From Actinernus sp. WN-2022 (taxonomy: Eukaryota > Cnidaria > Anthozoa > Actiniaria > Actinernidae), in assembly GCA_030867875.1 (NCBI GenBank), contig JAOWCC010001751.1:21722026-21786025 (forward strand): DNA of 64,000 bases. The letters are read 5' to 3'. Below are positions 1 through 11,113 of this stretch, one piece after another. The notes below the pieces were generated by a model. It was given only the letters and a program-made list of their open reading frames with translations. It was not told where the DNA came from and did no database searches. Every line of letters begins with the position of its first letter. Position 1 is the first letter of the stretch. A program made the position numbers and the translations under genes.

Positions 1-6
1 TGTATC

Positions 7-188
7 TAGCCTCCTCCGCAGGCAACTCCTAATTATAATCGAACAAATCGAGAAAGAAGATGTGAAACCGGGCTTCCTGTGTTAAGAGAGGGCCGAGTAA
101 AACATGGCTTCGCCGCTCGTCGGATCCTTCCGGCTTCGCCGGTTGCTGGATCTAAAAAAATATTAACAGTTGCCTGCGGAGGAGGCTA
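7..188. mobile_element. MITE-like element with 19-bp TIRs (family A, copy 1)
   Basis: The end TAGCCTCCTCCGCAGGCAA at 7-25 returns as its reverse complement just before 188. The arms enclose about 140 bp with no coding capacity. A related pair of ends (GCAGGCAACTC and GAGTTGCCTG) flanks 60482-60711, so this is a dispersed family and not a chance hairpin. Confidence 0.7.
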
Positions 189-1125
189 TATTGTATCAAT
201 ATTATGTATTTTTAGTATTAGTATTTATTAGGATCGTTGTTGTACACTGGACCTCTTATTATAATTATCTTGGAATTCTTACTTATATTGTAAAACTCAT
301 CATAATTCAGCCTTCTGGCTGTAAGTTTTTTTTAGCTTATTTAAAAATTATCTATCTGCCAGTCTGCCTGTCTATCTGTCTGTCTGTCTGTCTGTCTATC
401 GACGTGCTGTTTCTTTGTATTATTACGGTGGCAACTAAACTCTTGATCGAATGGATTCAACCTTTCGTTCAGCATTGTCAGGTTTTGTTTGGAGATGTTG
501 AGTGGGTGAGACGGTCAAACGACAAGCATATAACGCGTGGGGCTATTTTAGTGACTGGTCAGTCATAAATTAGCCGGGCGATAAAGGCGAGGTCTTATTT
601 GTTTAACCCCCAAAAATGGAGGGTCATAAAAATAAATTCTTTTGAAAAAGGGGGATATAGGGGGTAGGGGCAAAAGAGGGCTTATAGTCCGGAGAGGGTG
701 ATATATTTTTAGACTTTTTGATTTTCTTCTCAACCTCCACCCCTCCCCCGCGCTAATATCGGATTATAATTCCGGATTACACGGATTTTTAACTACCAAA
801 AGAATTCGAAAATGGATCGATGTGTCGTGAGAACTCCGATATGCGGTTCGCGCGATAATTGACCTATATCATTATGACGTCACGGCTTGTTTATGAGGGG
901 GACAGAATCGACATGAACAATAGAATTTTGAACTAAATCTGCTCTGCTGAGGAAAATTTAACTTCGAATTGTCTGGTTTCCAGATATCAGCTGTATCAAT
1001 GTTTATCCCGCAATATTTACCGTTACCGCTATTCTACGTTCTACAAAATGCATTTGATAGCGATTTCCTTTGTGTTGTTGCTGTTTTGTCCCCTCCCTCG
1101 AGCGTGATCCTTAGCGTCCTACTAG

Positions 1126-2073
1126 ACTGACTTCAAATACCGCAACGCTCATTGATAACATATTCACAAACCAGTTAGATAATTATTGTTTTAGTGGTCT
1201 GTTGTTCACCGACATTTCCGATCACCTTCCTATTTTTTGTTTTTACGACGAACAATGCGTTAAAGAGGACATAAATGCGCGTCTCATCTTTCGCGACAAA
1301 AGTGTGGCTAATGTATCGGTATTTGACGAACGCCTAAATAATACCAAGTGGTCTGACTTACAAGGTTTCGGCAATGATCCAAAAACTGCGTATGTAAGCT
1401 TTCTAGATAAATTTACTTGTATTTATAACTCTTGGTATTTCTTGGGGTGGTTTTAGACGAACACATGTCCTGGAAACCTCATATTTCTCAAGTTGCAAGC
1501 AAAATATCCAAATCAGTAGGAATAATATATAAATCAAGTTTTTGCCTTTCTAAGCCGGCCCTACGAACACTATACTTTTCCCTAGTGTACCCGTACCTCC
1601 ATTATTGCGTTACTGTTTGGGGCTTAACGTATCCATCTAACTAACACCGTATTATTTTGCTCCAAAAACGTGTAATTAGAATTATAGATAAGGTAGCCTT
1701 TGACGCCCATACTGACCCAATATTCAAACAACAAAGGATTTTGAGATTTGAAGATATTTATTTACTCAATTTGGGAAAATTTATGTATTCGTATCAAAAT
1801 AATTTACTTCCTCGAGGTTTCGACAACTTTTTGTTGAGGAATGATCAAATTCACAGTTACAATACCCGAAGTTCTCATTTATTTCATGTTCCTTTGTGCA
1901 GAACAAATATAAGACAATTCTCTGTTAGTTTCCAAGGTCCTAAATTTTACAATACTTTGAGTTCAAATATACGTAACGCAACGTCCTTTTCTTCTTTCCA
2001 ATTCAAACTTAAAGGGGAACTCAACCCTAAAATCAACCCAATGTCTATACAAACATGTATTCGAAATAAATAG
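1126..2073 (+). pseudogene. Truncated non-LTR retrotransposon (LINE): endonuclease and RT C-terminal fragments
   Basis: From about 1132 the plus strand reads like the end of a LINE endonuclease (LIDNIFTNQL, then FTDISDHLPIF with the SDHLP motif). Near 1432 it jumps to the C-terminal part of a reverse-transcriptase ORF (FLGVVLDEHMSWKPHISQVA, then YPYLHYCVTVWG), so the catalytic RT core is deleted. The RT part has one in-frame stop at 1642-1644 and then stays in the same frame to a stop at 2071-2073 (LLQKRVIRIIDK, HSYNTRSS). Wording of this kind is typical of jockey/CR1-like LINEs in cnidarian genomes; I do not assign a clade. The copy cannot be active. Confidence 0.85.
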
Positions 2074-2518
2074 GTTCTGCTATTTAATTTTTCTGTGTTG
2101 CGCGTCTAGCAAGAGAAAATACGAAAACCTTCCTCACAGCCTCCGGTATGTACAGACGGCTCAAGTCTTGTAATTTGTGACGTAGTATACGGGGAATAAA
2201 TTAGTTTTGCCATGCCGTCCCCTACATTGAATAGCAGGCCTAATGGCTTCTAATTGCGGACCATTGTGCTTTCTTTGTGCTAGAGGTGTGATCGTTCTTC
2301 CTTGGTATGTGTGACGTACGTTATGGGGAAATTTGCACTGAATTGAGCCGCCACACAATATAGATTTTTCAGCGGAAAATCGAACTTGGAGACTAATTTT
2401 CTCCTCATAGACGCGCAACACAGAAAAATAAAATATCAGAACTTATTTCTTTAGAACACATCTTTGTAAAGACGTTGGGTTGATTTTAGGGTTTAGTTCT
2501 CCTTTAAGAACTATCTTT
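2008..2518. repeat. Inverted duplication of the LINE 3' end around a 300-bp spacer
   Basis: The last about 30 LINE codons and start of its 3' UTR (2008-2108) recur as a reverse complement at 2408-2518. The outer block is CCTAAAATCAACCCAA and the inner block TTTTTCTGTGTTGCGCGTCTA is perfect over 21 bp. I estimate about 85% identity overall. The spacer 2109-2407 resembles nothing else in the window. Sequence from 2519 to about 2720 looks like continued LINE 3' UTR. Confidence 0.75.
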
Positions 2519-3252
2519 ACTCCCGCAATTAATTATAAAATTAATTGTATTATCTTTCATGTTTGCATTTTAATGTATTTGTTTAGTTTTGTTAGCGTGT
2601 TGCTCTTGCCGCCTCAATCAATTTATTAACCAATATTAATTGTAACGAGGTGGCCCAGAACCTCAATATTTTTCTCTTTGTTACATGTTGAATACATGTT
2701 TTTGCATTATCCCTTGGGATCAATTAGGAGTTCTATAAATGCCACTCCTTCACATGTTCATACCACTTGACGTCGCATTTCAGCAGCGGTCAGGTCAGCT
2801 GTGCGGCTCCCTCCAAACGTTGTTATCATTATTCTAATGTGGAAAATAGAAATACTTTCTATTTGGCTGAGCGTAGCGAAAGAAAATAGAACAAGCCTTT
2901 ATGGTTTCTCTTGGGCTACCCCGCCACTTATTTTATTCTTTGTAAGATTACTATTTATATTTGTGGCAAATAAATTAAACTGAAACTAAACTGAATTGTT
3001 TTGATTTGACGTCATAATGATATAGGGCAATTGCGGCAAACTGTTTTTTTTTTAACTTGAAAAAATAGACTCATTGCAGAAATGACCACCTGAAAGTCTC
3101 GTTTAGAAAATTGCATTTAGCAATTTAGCGGTTCAATACTATTGATTGGAATTCTAGTGAGCGTCGGCGTATTATTGTTTTACATTAATATGTGGTGTTC
3201 TTAAAGAAGGTTATATTTTATAGGTTTAAAAAGGTTATATTTTACTATGCAG

Positions 3253-3730
3253 GGAAGAAGATTTCCAGAGGAAAATAGAAGACGGCGAGAAATCACTGGA
3301 GTCAACCAAGGAGACGCTTGAGTATGCACGCAAAGATTTGTCACGTGTTCAATCAGAACTCTCAGTAGCACGTGGCGAGATCGAAGCGCACGTGATCGCG
3401 ACCGAGAAGCAGAGGGCTGCCTCGAGCAAGGCGTTACATGATGTGGTGGCCGAGAAAAAGGTGGCGTTACAAGAGGCTGGGAACAAGTATAGCGAACTTC
3501 GTCGGGAAATGGAAGCTAACGAGAGGAAGGCCGAGGTACAGCTAGACGAAACGCGCAAGAAATGTCAAACGAGGACAAGGTGCGTTCATGGGACAGCTTT
3601 AGTGGGTGGGGACCTAACAATAAAATTCGGCTGCAACTATTAGGGGCTGGGGACCTAACAATAAAGTTCGGGTGGAACTACAGGAATGTAGTTAAAATGT
3701 GGTAGAATGTGAAGCTACGAAGTGAAACAC

Positions 3731-3762
<32 letters not shown>

Positions 3763-6700
3763 GTGGGAGAGGTGGGATGGAGTGGAGGATTTCAAAAAAT
3801 TCCTGAAAACTGTCAGTCTGGTTGGCACATATATTTCTCACAAAGTAACACAACCGAATCGTGCACATATGTTAACTGAAAAAAAAAGAATTCCTGCTCA
3901 AATTGTATTCTCCATCTAGGGGTTGATAAATAATGCTCCTCAATTTGAGTATTATGCTTTTTGGCGTCACCCTCAAAAACAGACTATTATGCTCCAAATT
4001 ATGCTCGACTGCAGCTATTATGCTCGTAATTATATGCCTGTAATTTTGCCGGAAAAAATGGCTCCCCGCTTTAATACATGCGCATTTCATACCGTATGAT
4101 GTCATGATACAGCTTCTAGTTCACAGTTTGTTCATCTGTTCATGTAAAACGTTATCACTGGTGACTGGTCTGCATGAAAGTCATTCTCATTTCACTCACT
4201 ATCACACCAGTGTCTAACTGATTATTTGTAAACTAATAAACATGCAATATACATGCAAACATATTGAAAAATACTAAAATATCACTATTATGGCTCAAAA
4301 AAGCACTATTATGCCGGCATAATGCCTGATGCTCCAACTATAGCATTATGCTCAAAATTATGACGGCATAATTTATCAAGCGCTACCTCCAACCCTCTCC
4401 CCCTTAGAAGTTAAGTAGTTGTACTGTTTCACCCTTCCGTAGCTCCTCTTTCATGCTCTTCAAAATCTGCTTCATTCTTCTTTTTTGAATATTGATGTTT
4501 TTCGCTGTGCTTTAAATACCGTAAATGCTCTGTGAATTCCCTCTTAGGCACGTTACGGATGAATTGCAGTCCATTCTTCAGTCAGAAAGAGATGAATACC
4601 ACCAGAAATTAGATGACGCAGCAAAACAGATCGAGTCCCAGCGATGTGAGTTCAACAGCTGCGAAGAAGAACTCAAGAAACAGGTGTCAAAAATCGAGAT
4701 AGAACGAGACCAAGTCAGAAATGTGTACGAAGAAATGCTAGCCAACGTGAGGCATGAGCTAGGTAACTGTTTTGACAAACATAATCGCGAATAATAACCG
4801 TTAGGATTGTATAAAACAGTTTGCTAAATTTTCTAAAGTAGATTGAATAAAACAAGTGCTACCGTTACATTGTTTCGACGTAAATAATGAGGATAAAGAT
4901 GAACCAATCAATGGGGAAATTACAAGCCACACATTCTCCATCAGATGGTACTCCTAGACAATAATAAAATAAACCATTTTCCTGTTTTTCAGAGAACGAG
5001 ATCCAGAGTCGTGAGAAGGTGGAAGCAGCTTTCCAAGAGGCCACCGCTGCTTGGTATAGCAAGGAGGTAGAACTAAACGAGAGCAAAACCCAGCTTGTAT
5101 TAGAAATCACGGAGCTAAGAGGGAAAGAAAGTCAACTTATGGAGGATACAGCTCGCCTAAATGAAGAGGTGACTGCTCTTGTTGAAAACGAGAAACAAAT
5201 GGTCAAGGCAAGAGACAGCATGCAGAAAGACTTGTCCTCTCTCAAGGAGCACGAAGACCAGTTGAATGAAGAGAAATCTATTATGAGTACCGAGAAAGAA
5301 GCTCTGAAAGAAAATATGGAGAAGGTAACCCAGGAAAAAGCTCACCTTGAAGAGGTTATTGCTGCTCTGAAAGATAACGAAGCGGTAATGCTTGCAGAGA
5401 GAGCTGAGATAGGTCTGGAGGTTGCTTCTTTGAAAGGAGCGTTTGCATCCGAGCTGCGGTCCGTCACAGAAAGTCTTGAACATCGGCATGAAGAGAGCTT
5501 GTCCAGGGCGAAACAGGAAAGCGAGGATACCAAGCAGAAACTCGAGGCAGCAAGTGCTGCTCTGAAAGATAAGGAAGCAGTACTGCTTGCAGAGAGGGCT
5601 GAGATAGCTCTAGAGGTTGCTTCTTTGAAAGGAGCGTTTGCATCTGAGCTGCGGTCCATCACAGAAAGTCTTGAACATCAGCATGAAGAGAGCTTGTCCA
5701 GGGCGAAACAGGAAAGCGAGGATACCAAGCAGAAACTCGAGGCAGCAAGTGCTGCTCTGAAAGATAAGGAAGCAGTACTGCTTGCAGAGAGGGCTGAGAT
5801 AGCTCTAGAAGTTGCTTCTTTGAAAGGAGCGTTTGCATCCGAGCTGCGGTCCATCACAGAAAGTCTTGAACATCAGCATGAAGAGAGCTTGTCCAGGGCG
5901 AAACAGGAAAGCGAGGATACCAAGCAGAAACTCGAGGCAGCAAGTGCTGCTCTGAAAGATAAGGAAGCAGTACTGCTTGCAGAGAGGGCTGAGATAGCTC
6001 TAGAGGTTGCTTCTTTGAAAGGAGCGTTTGCATCTGAGCTGCGGTCCATCACAGAAAGTCTTGAACATCAGCATGAAGAGAGCTTGTTCAGGGCGAACCA
6101 GGAAAACGAGGATACCAAGCAGAAACTCGAGGCAGCAAGTGCAGAGCTTGCCAAACGTGAGCAGAATATTGACGAGTTTACTCAGACGTGTGGTCGGCTG
6201 AAGAAGGAGATAGATGCAACGGAGAGAATGCTTTTGGGAGTAACCCAAGAGAGGAATACTCTAGAGGAAGAGTTGCTCTTCGAACGTCAGGTTGGGAAGG
6301 AGAATGTGGAACGGTTGTCGTTCCAGATGGAGCAACTGAAGGCTGAACATGCCAAGGCTGTGCAGGAGATGATGAGCACTCTACAGGAAGAGAGGAAGAA
6401 CCATAAGATGCAGGCCAAGGAACTGAAGGACGAACTGGGTCACGCGTGCCAAGGCTTGAAGGTATTCTATGTAATAGAGCTTTATGCATGGGATTTACAA
6501 ACTCGAGCTGAATCTGGCTTATCAAACGTCTAGATGTATAGATTCATGTTTTTAGTTATTTTGGCGATACGACTTATTTTGGCCGAGAAAATCGAAGCAA
6601 ACGTTTATGTAAATCAGGACGAAATCTGTATCAGATTTACAGATCACTATATCACTCAGTGATTTCCTTTGTTTTTGTTTCATGAATTATTAATGAGTTT

Positions 6701-9700
6701 GATAAGTGAAGTGAAAGGGGCACTGTCAGTCGAATTGAACCTTTATGTTTCTTTGAAACAAAACTACAAAAATAACAGACTTGGAAAGAAGGGAAATACC
6801 ATGTGAATGGCTTGATATGATTTTCAGACTTTTTCGTTAGATGGCAAATATCATGATTACAGTGGGTTACGAAAGCTTATTATAGAACATTGGTTTCGGT
6901 TACAGTGAACCGATTTCAAGTTGCACATTCTGGTAATCTGAGTAGTTATCTTTGTCTTTCGTCATGAGAAAGTTTATCATTTGAGGGCTGACAGGTCCCC
7001 TTTAAGCTATAATTCGATTCTTGCTGTTTTGCGTTACAATTAGTTCCCATTTGCTTCGTCTTAACGTGATGCCAATGGAGTCGAATAGAGCGTTTATGCA
7101 ATCAAGGAAATAAAATAAAGAGCAAGCACGGTGAATCGATGAGTTATATTTAATATATCTCGTCGTTTTGCTGTTGTTCTTTACTCTAACTCGCAATGGC
7201 TCGGCCATAAGAAACCCAGCCTTTATACACTCTACTTTGATTCTCATTGGATAACATGCGCGGAATCGAGGCATTTGAATGGTTTAGCCATTCAGCCAAT
7301 CAGAATCATGTAGTCATAATGTAGTGGCCTGATTGAGTGACAGCAGTCAAACCGCCAGGACAAGTCACATTCAAGGGTCGTGGTGTAAATATGACAAGCA
7401 TTGTAATTACTTGAGACTTGAAATATTGGATTCTTCTATAGCCATGTTTTCTGTCTTACCTTTATTGCTAACAGGTTGCAGCGGATAACATCGAAGAGCT
7501 AAAACGAGCGAGCAAACAAACAGAGCAGCAACTAGTACAAGAAAAAGCAAAGGTGAGAAACATGGAGGATGACCTGGAAAAAGTGAACGAGGAAGCGAAC
7601 ATCAGACAGAAGGGTATCTTTGAAGAAGCATCTGAGAAGCACGCGTTGTTGGAGGAAGCCTACGAATCCGATAGGGCCTTCTGGAAGAACAAACTGGAAG
7701 CAGCGAAGGAAGAAGTGACAACACTTAGAAGCACAATGCTTGAAAACAAGCAACAGCGTTCGGCAGAAATGATGGAAGTGCGACGGCAAAATCAAGAGAA
7801 AAATGAATGGATGGAAAAACAGGAGAAAGTGCTCAGAGAGGAGATTCAAGGGATCACAGAGACGCTAACGAATGCTGAAGCTTCGATTCGAGATTTTGAA
7901 GAAAAGATTAAAGTTACCGAGGCCAAGGAAAAGGAGTTGGAGGGAGTTGTGGAAAAGAGCAAGGAGTTAGAGGCAACGTGTGCGGAATTTATTGCGAAGG
8001 AGAAAGAAAATCAGTTGAAAATTGAGAAAACGCAGAAGGATTTTGAAGTGGAAATTGAGAAAATCAAAGACGAGTTGAAGAATGTAGTTGAAGAGAAAGC
8101 AATCGAAGTTGAAACGACTCGTAAAGAAGTTGAAGGCCTAAAGAAGAAGATTGGCGAGGTTGAGGAAGAGAAGAAAACCGAAGGCGCCAAAGCCAAAGAG
8201 AAGGCCAAGGAAATAGAAAGCAAGGTAGCGTCCGAGATAGAAGATTTGAAAGTCAAGCTTGAACAGACTGCAGAGCCATTAAAAGAGCTGGAAAACTCGC
8301 TCCAAGCTGTTAAAGGAGAGCGTGACGAAATCAAGAAAGGTTTCGAGAAATCTAAGAAGCAGTGGGAAGAAAAGGAGATCGAGCTTCAATCCAAAGTTAG
8401 CGAATTTGAAGAGCAGTGTAATGAAATGAAAGAGAGCCAGCAATTACTACAACGAGTCCAAGAGGAGATAAATACAATGGAAGAACACATAAATGCTTTG
8501 GAGGAAGACAAATCCAGCCTTGAGGAAAGGTTGGCAGAGGAACATGTCATCAACCGCCGTCTTGGTACCGTGGTGAACTCCCTAGAAGCTCAAGGTCAGC
8601 ACGCGGACAGAATACTAAGAGAACAAAAGAAGAAATTACAAGAATATCAGAATCAATCGGAGAACATGAAGAAAACGAAGAAATTACTGATCGAAGTCGA
8701 GAAGGTCCTTCCTGTAGAAAAGGCTCAGGAATTTCTCGACGGGAGCTCCACCACCGAGTCAGATGACTCCGAGATGCAAGCAGATGATCTTGGCATGTCA
8801 AGAAGAAATAGCACCGTGTCCTTTGCCTCGACAAATTCGGGTTCGGAATTCAGTAAGTCAATAAGTTCTCTTAGTGGCATCTCGAGGTCGAGCATGCGTA
8901 GTACAACTAGCCTACACGGGCGTACAGCAGCTAGTCGACGTCAGAGTGCGGTTTACCTTAAAGGAAGCACTCCACCATATCGGAGAACAACGAGCGAGAA
9001 CAACGAGTTTGCTCAGAATATGGAGTCTGAGGCGGAATATGATTTCGACTGGGAAAGACTGGAGGAGCTAGAGCGACGCAACACCATCTGTCCTCCCCAT
9101 CTGAAGACGTCCTATCCAGTAGAAACCCAAACACGACCTAGCCTACCCAGCAACAATATTACCAGTCTTCGTAGGAGTCACTCAGAAACATTGACTGGGT
9201 TCATGACTAGGAAACGCAAGTCAGAAGAAGCAGCACCAACACGCGCAAAGCAGCCCAAGGAGTTTGCGAGCTCCAAGTCAGAGAGCCACCTAAAACGAAG
9301 TAAGTCAAAGAGGTTCACGAACATGGTGTCCTCGACTTTCAGCTCGCTGCGTTCGCGGTCGAGTGAGAACCTCAACAACAAGAATTTTGATTCAGAGAAG
9401 CAGAAAGGTGGAAGTGTAGCATTCAGCATTGATGTCACACCTTCAAAGGGGAAACCAGTCGTGAGGAGTATAAGTACAAGGTCTTTCGGCGAGAGTTCGA
9501 CAGCATCATTAAATGCATCCAGTATGGATAAATCAATGCGACGAGAGAGCTTCGCCTACACCATCAACAATTCACCTCCACAGAAGAAGCCAGGGACAGT
9601 CAAGGTCCAGAGGCGTCGCACCATCAATAGGTCGACAGCATCAACACAGCTCATACAGGAGAAACATAAGGAGAGCTTCAGGAGGGAGAAGAAGCAGGAG

Positions 9701-9742
9701 AGTTTGAATAAGAGGCCATTGCGGCAAACCAATGCAAAGTGA
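3253..9742 (+). CDS. NUMA1: NuMA (nuclear mitotic apparatus protein) orthologue, last four exons, 5' partial
   Basis: Exons are 3253-3579, 4548-4762, 4993-6461 and 7475-9742, all GT-AG with matching phases (1425 residues seen, stop TGA at 9740). NuMA is a large dimeric coiled-coil protein that links LGN/Pins and Galphai at the cortex to dynein, orients the spindle and focuses its poles. Identification rests on the tail. WERLEELERRNTICPPHLK at 9050 onward matches the LGN-binding peptide of vertebrate NuMA, which reads W-x-R-I-x-E-L-x-x-R-N-x-V-C-P-P-H-L-K. RRESFAYTINNSP at 9539 matches RRQSMAFSILNTP. The first three exons and most of the fourth (to about 8720) are charged heptad coiled coil; from about 8790 the tail is Ser/Thr/Arg-rich, as in NuMA. 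The N-terminal hook domain and early rod lie upstream of the window. No AATAAA is seen within 1 kb after the stop. Confidence 0.88.
3731..3761 (+). repeat. T10-G21 homopolymer tract
   Basis: Ten T followed by about 21 G in the NUMA1 intron after exon 3253-3579. Its length is probably unreliable in any assembly. Confidence 0.8.
3916..4388. mobile_element. TIR element with repeated TTATGCTC motifs, NUMA1 intron
   Basis: GGGGTTGATAAATAATGC near 3918 pairs with GGCATAATTTATCAAGCGC near 4365. Between them the motif ATTATGCTC or its reverse complement occurs about ten times, concentrated near both ends. Such subterminal motif clusters are a feature of hAT-like non-autonomous elements. No ORF is supported. 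Confidence 0.6.
5361..6140 (+). repeat. NUMA1: Four tandem 195-bp (65-residue) coding repeats in the NuMA rod
   Basis: Units start at 5361, 5556, 5751 and 5946, each exactly 195 bp and in frame, opening with AALKDKEAVLLAERAE and closing with DTKQKLEAAS. Units 2 and 3 differ at only a few silent positions. Unit 1 has N for K, M for L, G for A, V for I and R for Q changes; unit 4 has S to F, K to N and S to N near its end. The whole array sits in one exon. Confidence 0.97.
6478..6710 (+). repeat. Dispersed repeat shared with a NAA15 intron (24391-24510)
   Basis: GGGATTTACAAACTCGAGCT near 6491 and CAGTGATTTCCTTTG plus ATTAATGAGTTTGATAAG near 6657-6706 recur, reverse-complemented and more compact, at 24391-24510. 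This copy begins about 20 bp after the exon 4993-6461 donor and has about 100 extra bases in its middle. Confidence 0.65.
6714..7004. mobile_element. MITE-like element, NUMA1 intron
   Basis: AAAGGGGCACTGTCAGTC at 6714 pairs imperfectly with GGCTGACAGGTCCCCTTT ending at 7003. The interior is AT-rich and non-coding. Confidence 0.5.
9041..9124 (+). other. NUMA1: LGN/Pins-binding motif of NuMA
   Basis: The 28 codons read DFDWERLEELERRNTICPPH then LKTSYPVE. In vertebrate NuMA the corresponding peptide binds the TPR domain of LGN (GPSM2) with a conserved acidic lead, an amphipathic helix and the CPPHLK-x-x-YP-x-E end; each element is present here. This is the strongest single diagnostic for the gene. 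Confidence 0.85.
9209..9590 (+). other. NUMA1: Basic C-terminal region: NLS-like stretch and RRxSxAxxIxNxP motif
   Basis: RKRKSEEAAPTRAKQPK (9209-9259) is a bipartite-style basic cluster in the same order relative to the LGN motif as the NuMA nuclear localisation signal. Further on, 9539-9590 encodes RRESFAYTINNSPPQKK, matching the short conserved block near the NuMA C terminus. The intervening sequence is rich in RS, SS and TS pairs, plausible mitotic kinase sites. Confidence 0.6.
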
Positions 9743-9811
9743 GCGAAGAGAGATGGTCGATGCTATGTTGAATCTAGGTTAGAATTTTACATGTTAAGGG
9801 CGTTTTCGTCA

Positions 9812-10306
9812 ATAGTCCTATTCGTAGTTCTTGACCGCCATCTTGAAGGTAACCAAGCCTTTGGTGGTACCGAGGCTGGAGTTGAGACAGCTTAATTAGA
9901 GGCTTGTATCTAGTTAGCATGATAATCAAAAGCTATCCATAGTCATAGAAAGAGGGTATGTATCAGTGCAGGGTTAACTCCATCCTCCATGGCTTGTATC
10001 TAGTTAGCATGATAATCAAAATCTATCCATATTCATAGAAGAGGGTTTGTATCACTGCAGAGTTAACTCCATCCTCCATGGCTTGTATCTAGTTAGCATG
10101 ATAATCAAAATATATCCATATTCATAGAACATGGGTTTGTATCACTGCAGGGTCAACACCAGCCTCCATGGCTCGTATCTAGTTAGCATGATAATCAAAA
10201 TCTATCCATATTCATAGAAGAGGGTTTCTATCACTGCAGAGTTAACTCCATCCGCCATGCGAGGCTATGGCTTGGTTACCTTACGAGAACTACGAATTGG
10301 ACTATA
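9812..10306. mobile_element. TIR element carrying an internal 4 x 90-bp tandem array
   Basis: ATAGTCCTATTCGTAGTTC at 9812 and AAGGTAACCAAGCC at 9846 are matched in reverse order by GGCTTGGTTACCTT at 10268 and GAACTACGAATTGGACTAT at 10287-10305. The two arms are about 50 bp each and bracket the tandem array at 9901-10259. Confidence 0.8.
9901..10259. repeat. Tandem repeat, 89-90 bp x 4
   Basis: Units begin with GGCTTGTATCTAGTTAGCAT at 9901, 9991, 10080 and 10170 (the last with C for T) and end with CTCCATCCTCCAT-like sequence. Copies differ at a few percent of positions. The array fills the inside of the TIR element. Confidence 0.95.
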
Positions 10307-10599
10307 CACAACGATGACGATCTAAACGCTGTTGATGTTCCACACGTATTATACGTTATCGTGATATTTCTGATGCAAAATGTGAAAAATACTGGGCGTT
10401 TATCATCAGTACATAACTATAACGATGTTCCACACGTTATTGTCATATTCCTGACGAAAGATGTGAAAAAATGCACACCTTTCGCATGTTTGTTTTCTGT
10501 TCTAGATGTCGCAAAATATAGTAAAAATGGCACTCAAAAAAAAAACGCACATCAGTCCACTGCATGGATATAACGACTGCCAGTGACTTGGTTGCTTAA

Positions 10600-10925
10600 A
10601 GAGCCACTCTCAACTGTGATCCTTCTCGCGTCTCGTACGCCATTTTCTCCTTCACGGAAAATTAGGAGGCCTTCAACTCTCAAAATCTTGCATTTTATTG
10701 GACCATTTGGATTGCAGTGACAAAGAATTCCATTGTTTAGGGTTTGTATTGTTTCAGGGTAAGGCAGTACTATTCCAGGTTCCGAGGAGGTGAAGGCCGC
10801 CCCCGAAAAATGGCGATTCAAGTGTTTTGAATAGCTAGCAGTCCCACAGAACAATGGGGACATAATTAAACCGCAGATGTACACAATAAGAGGCGCCCGA
10901 GGGATCACGGTTGAGTGCTATTGGC
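10600..10925. mobile_element. MITE-like element
   Basis: ACTCTCAACTGTGATCC near 10605 pairs with GGGATCACGGTTGAGTGCT near 10901-10919. Interior sequence (GCCCCCGAAAAATGGCG) resembles part of the larger element at 35202-36596 (GGCCCCGAAAATGGCGG). Confidence 0.5.
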
Positions 10926-11064
10926 CATTTTTACGATGTGGCGCACACATCAGTAGAACAATAGAGTAGACGCGACCTGCTAAGACTCGTTCTGGTTCAT
11001 CAGCGTTTTGTTATTTAAAACAGATGGCCATTGTTCTAGCTGCGCGCGCAACACCGTTAAAATG
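10923..11064. mobile_element. Fold-back element
   Basis: GGCCATTTTTACGATGTGGC followed by CATCAGTAGAACAATAG pairs imperfectly with CCATTGTTCTAGCTGCGCGC and CACCGTTAAAATGGC. It abuts the preceding element. Confidence 0.45.
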
Positions 11065-11113
11065 GCATATTAGAGCGCAGTCATCCGTGAAACATTTCTT
11101 AACAAATAGCACC

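Larger units (their letters stand above)
863..3026. repeat. 20-bp perfect inverted repeats flanking the LINE region
   Basis: CCTATATCATTATGACGTCA at 863-882 is matched by its exact reverse complement at 3007-3026, with weaker pairing just outside both. Each arm contains the palindrome TGACGTCA, the consensus CREB/ATF site. The arms could be the ends of a DNA transposon into which the LINE at 1126-2720 inserted, or two independent copies of a short repeat. No transposase is visible between them. Confidence 0.45.

Noticed and set aside
170..568. 132-codon ORF beside the family A MITE
   Set aside because: It contains a PVCLSICLSVCLS run from a (TCTG)n simple repeat and no recognisable domain; no splice or start context.
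5157..6525. Minus-strand ORFs of 82-115 codons opposite the NuMA exon
   Set aside because: Antisense shadows of a long coiled-coil exon; all plus-strand features support NUMA1.
8011..9707. Additional ORFs in other frames of the last NUMA1 exon
   Set aside because: Shadows of the 755-codon open frame; no independent support.
9901..10259. CRISPR-like regular array
   Set aside because: The 90-bp units are repeated whole with no unique spacers, and the context is a eukaryotic MITE.
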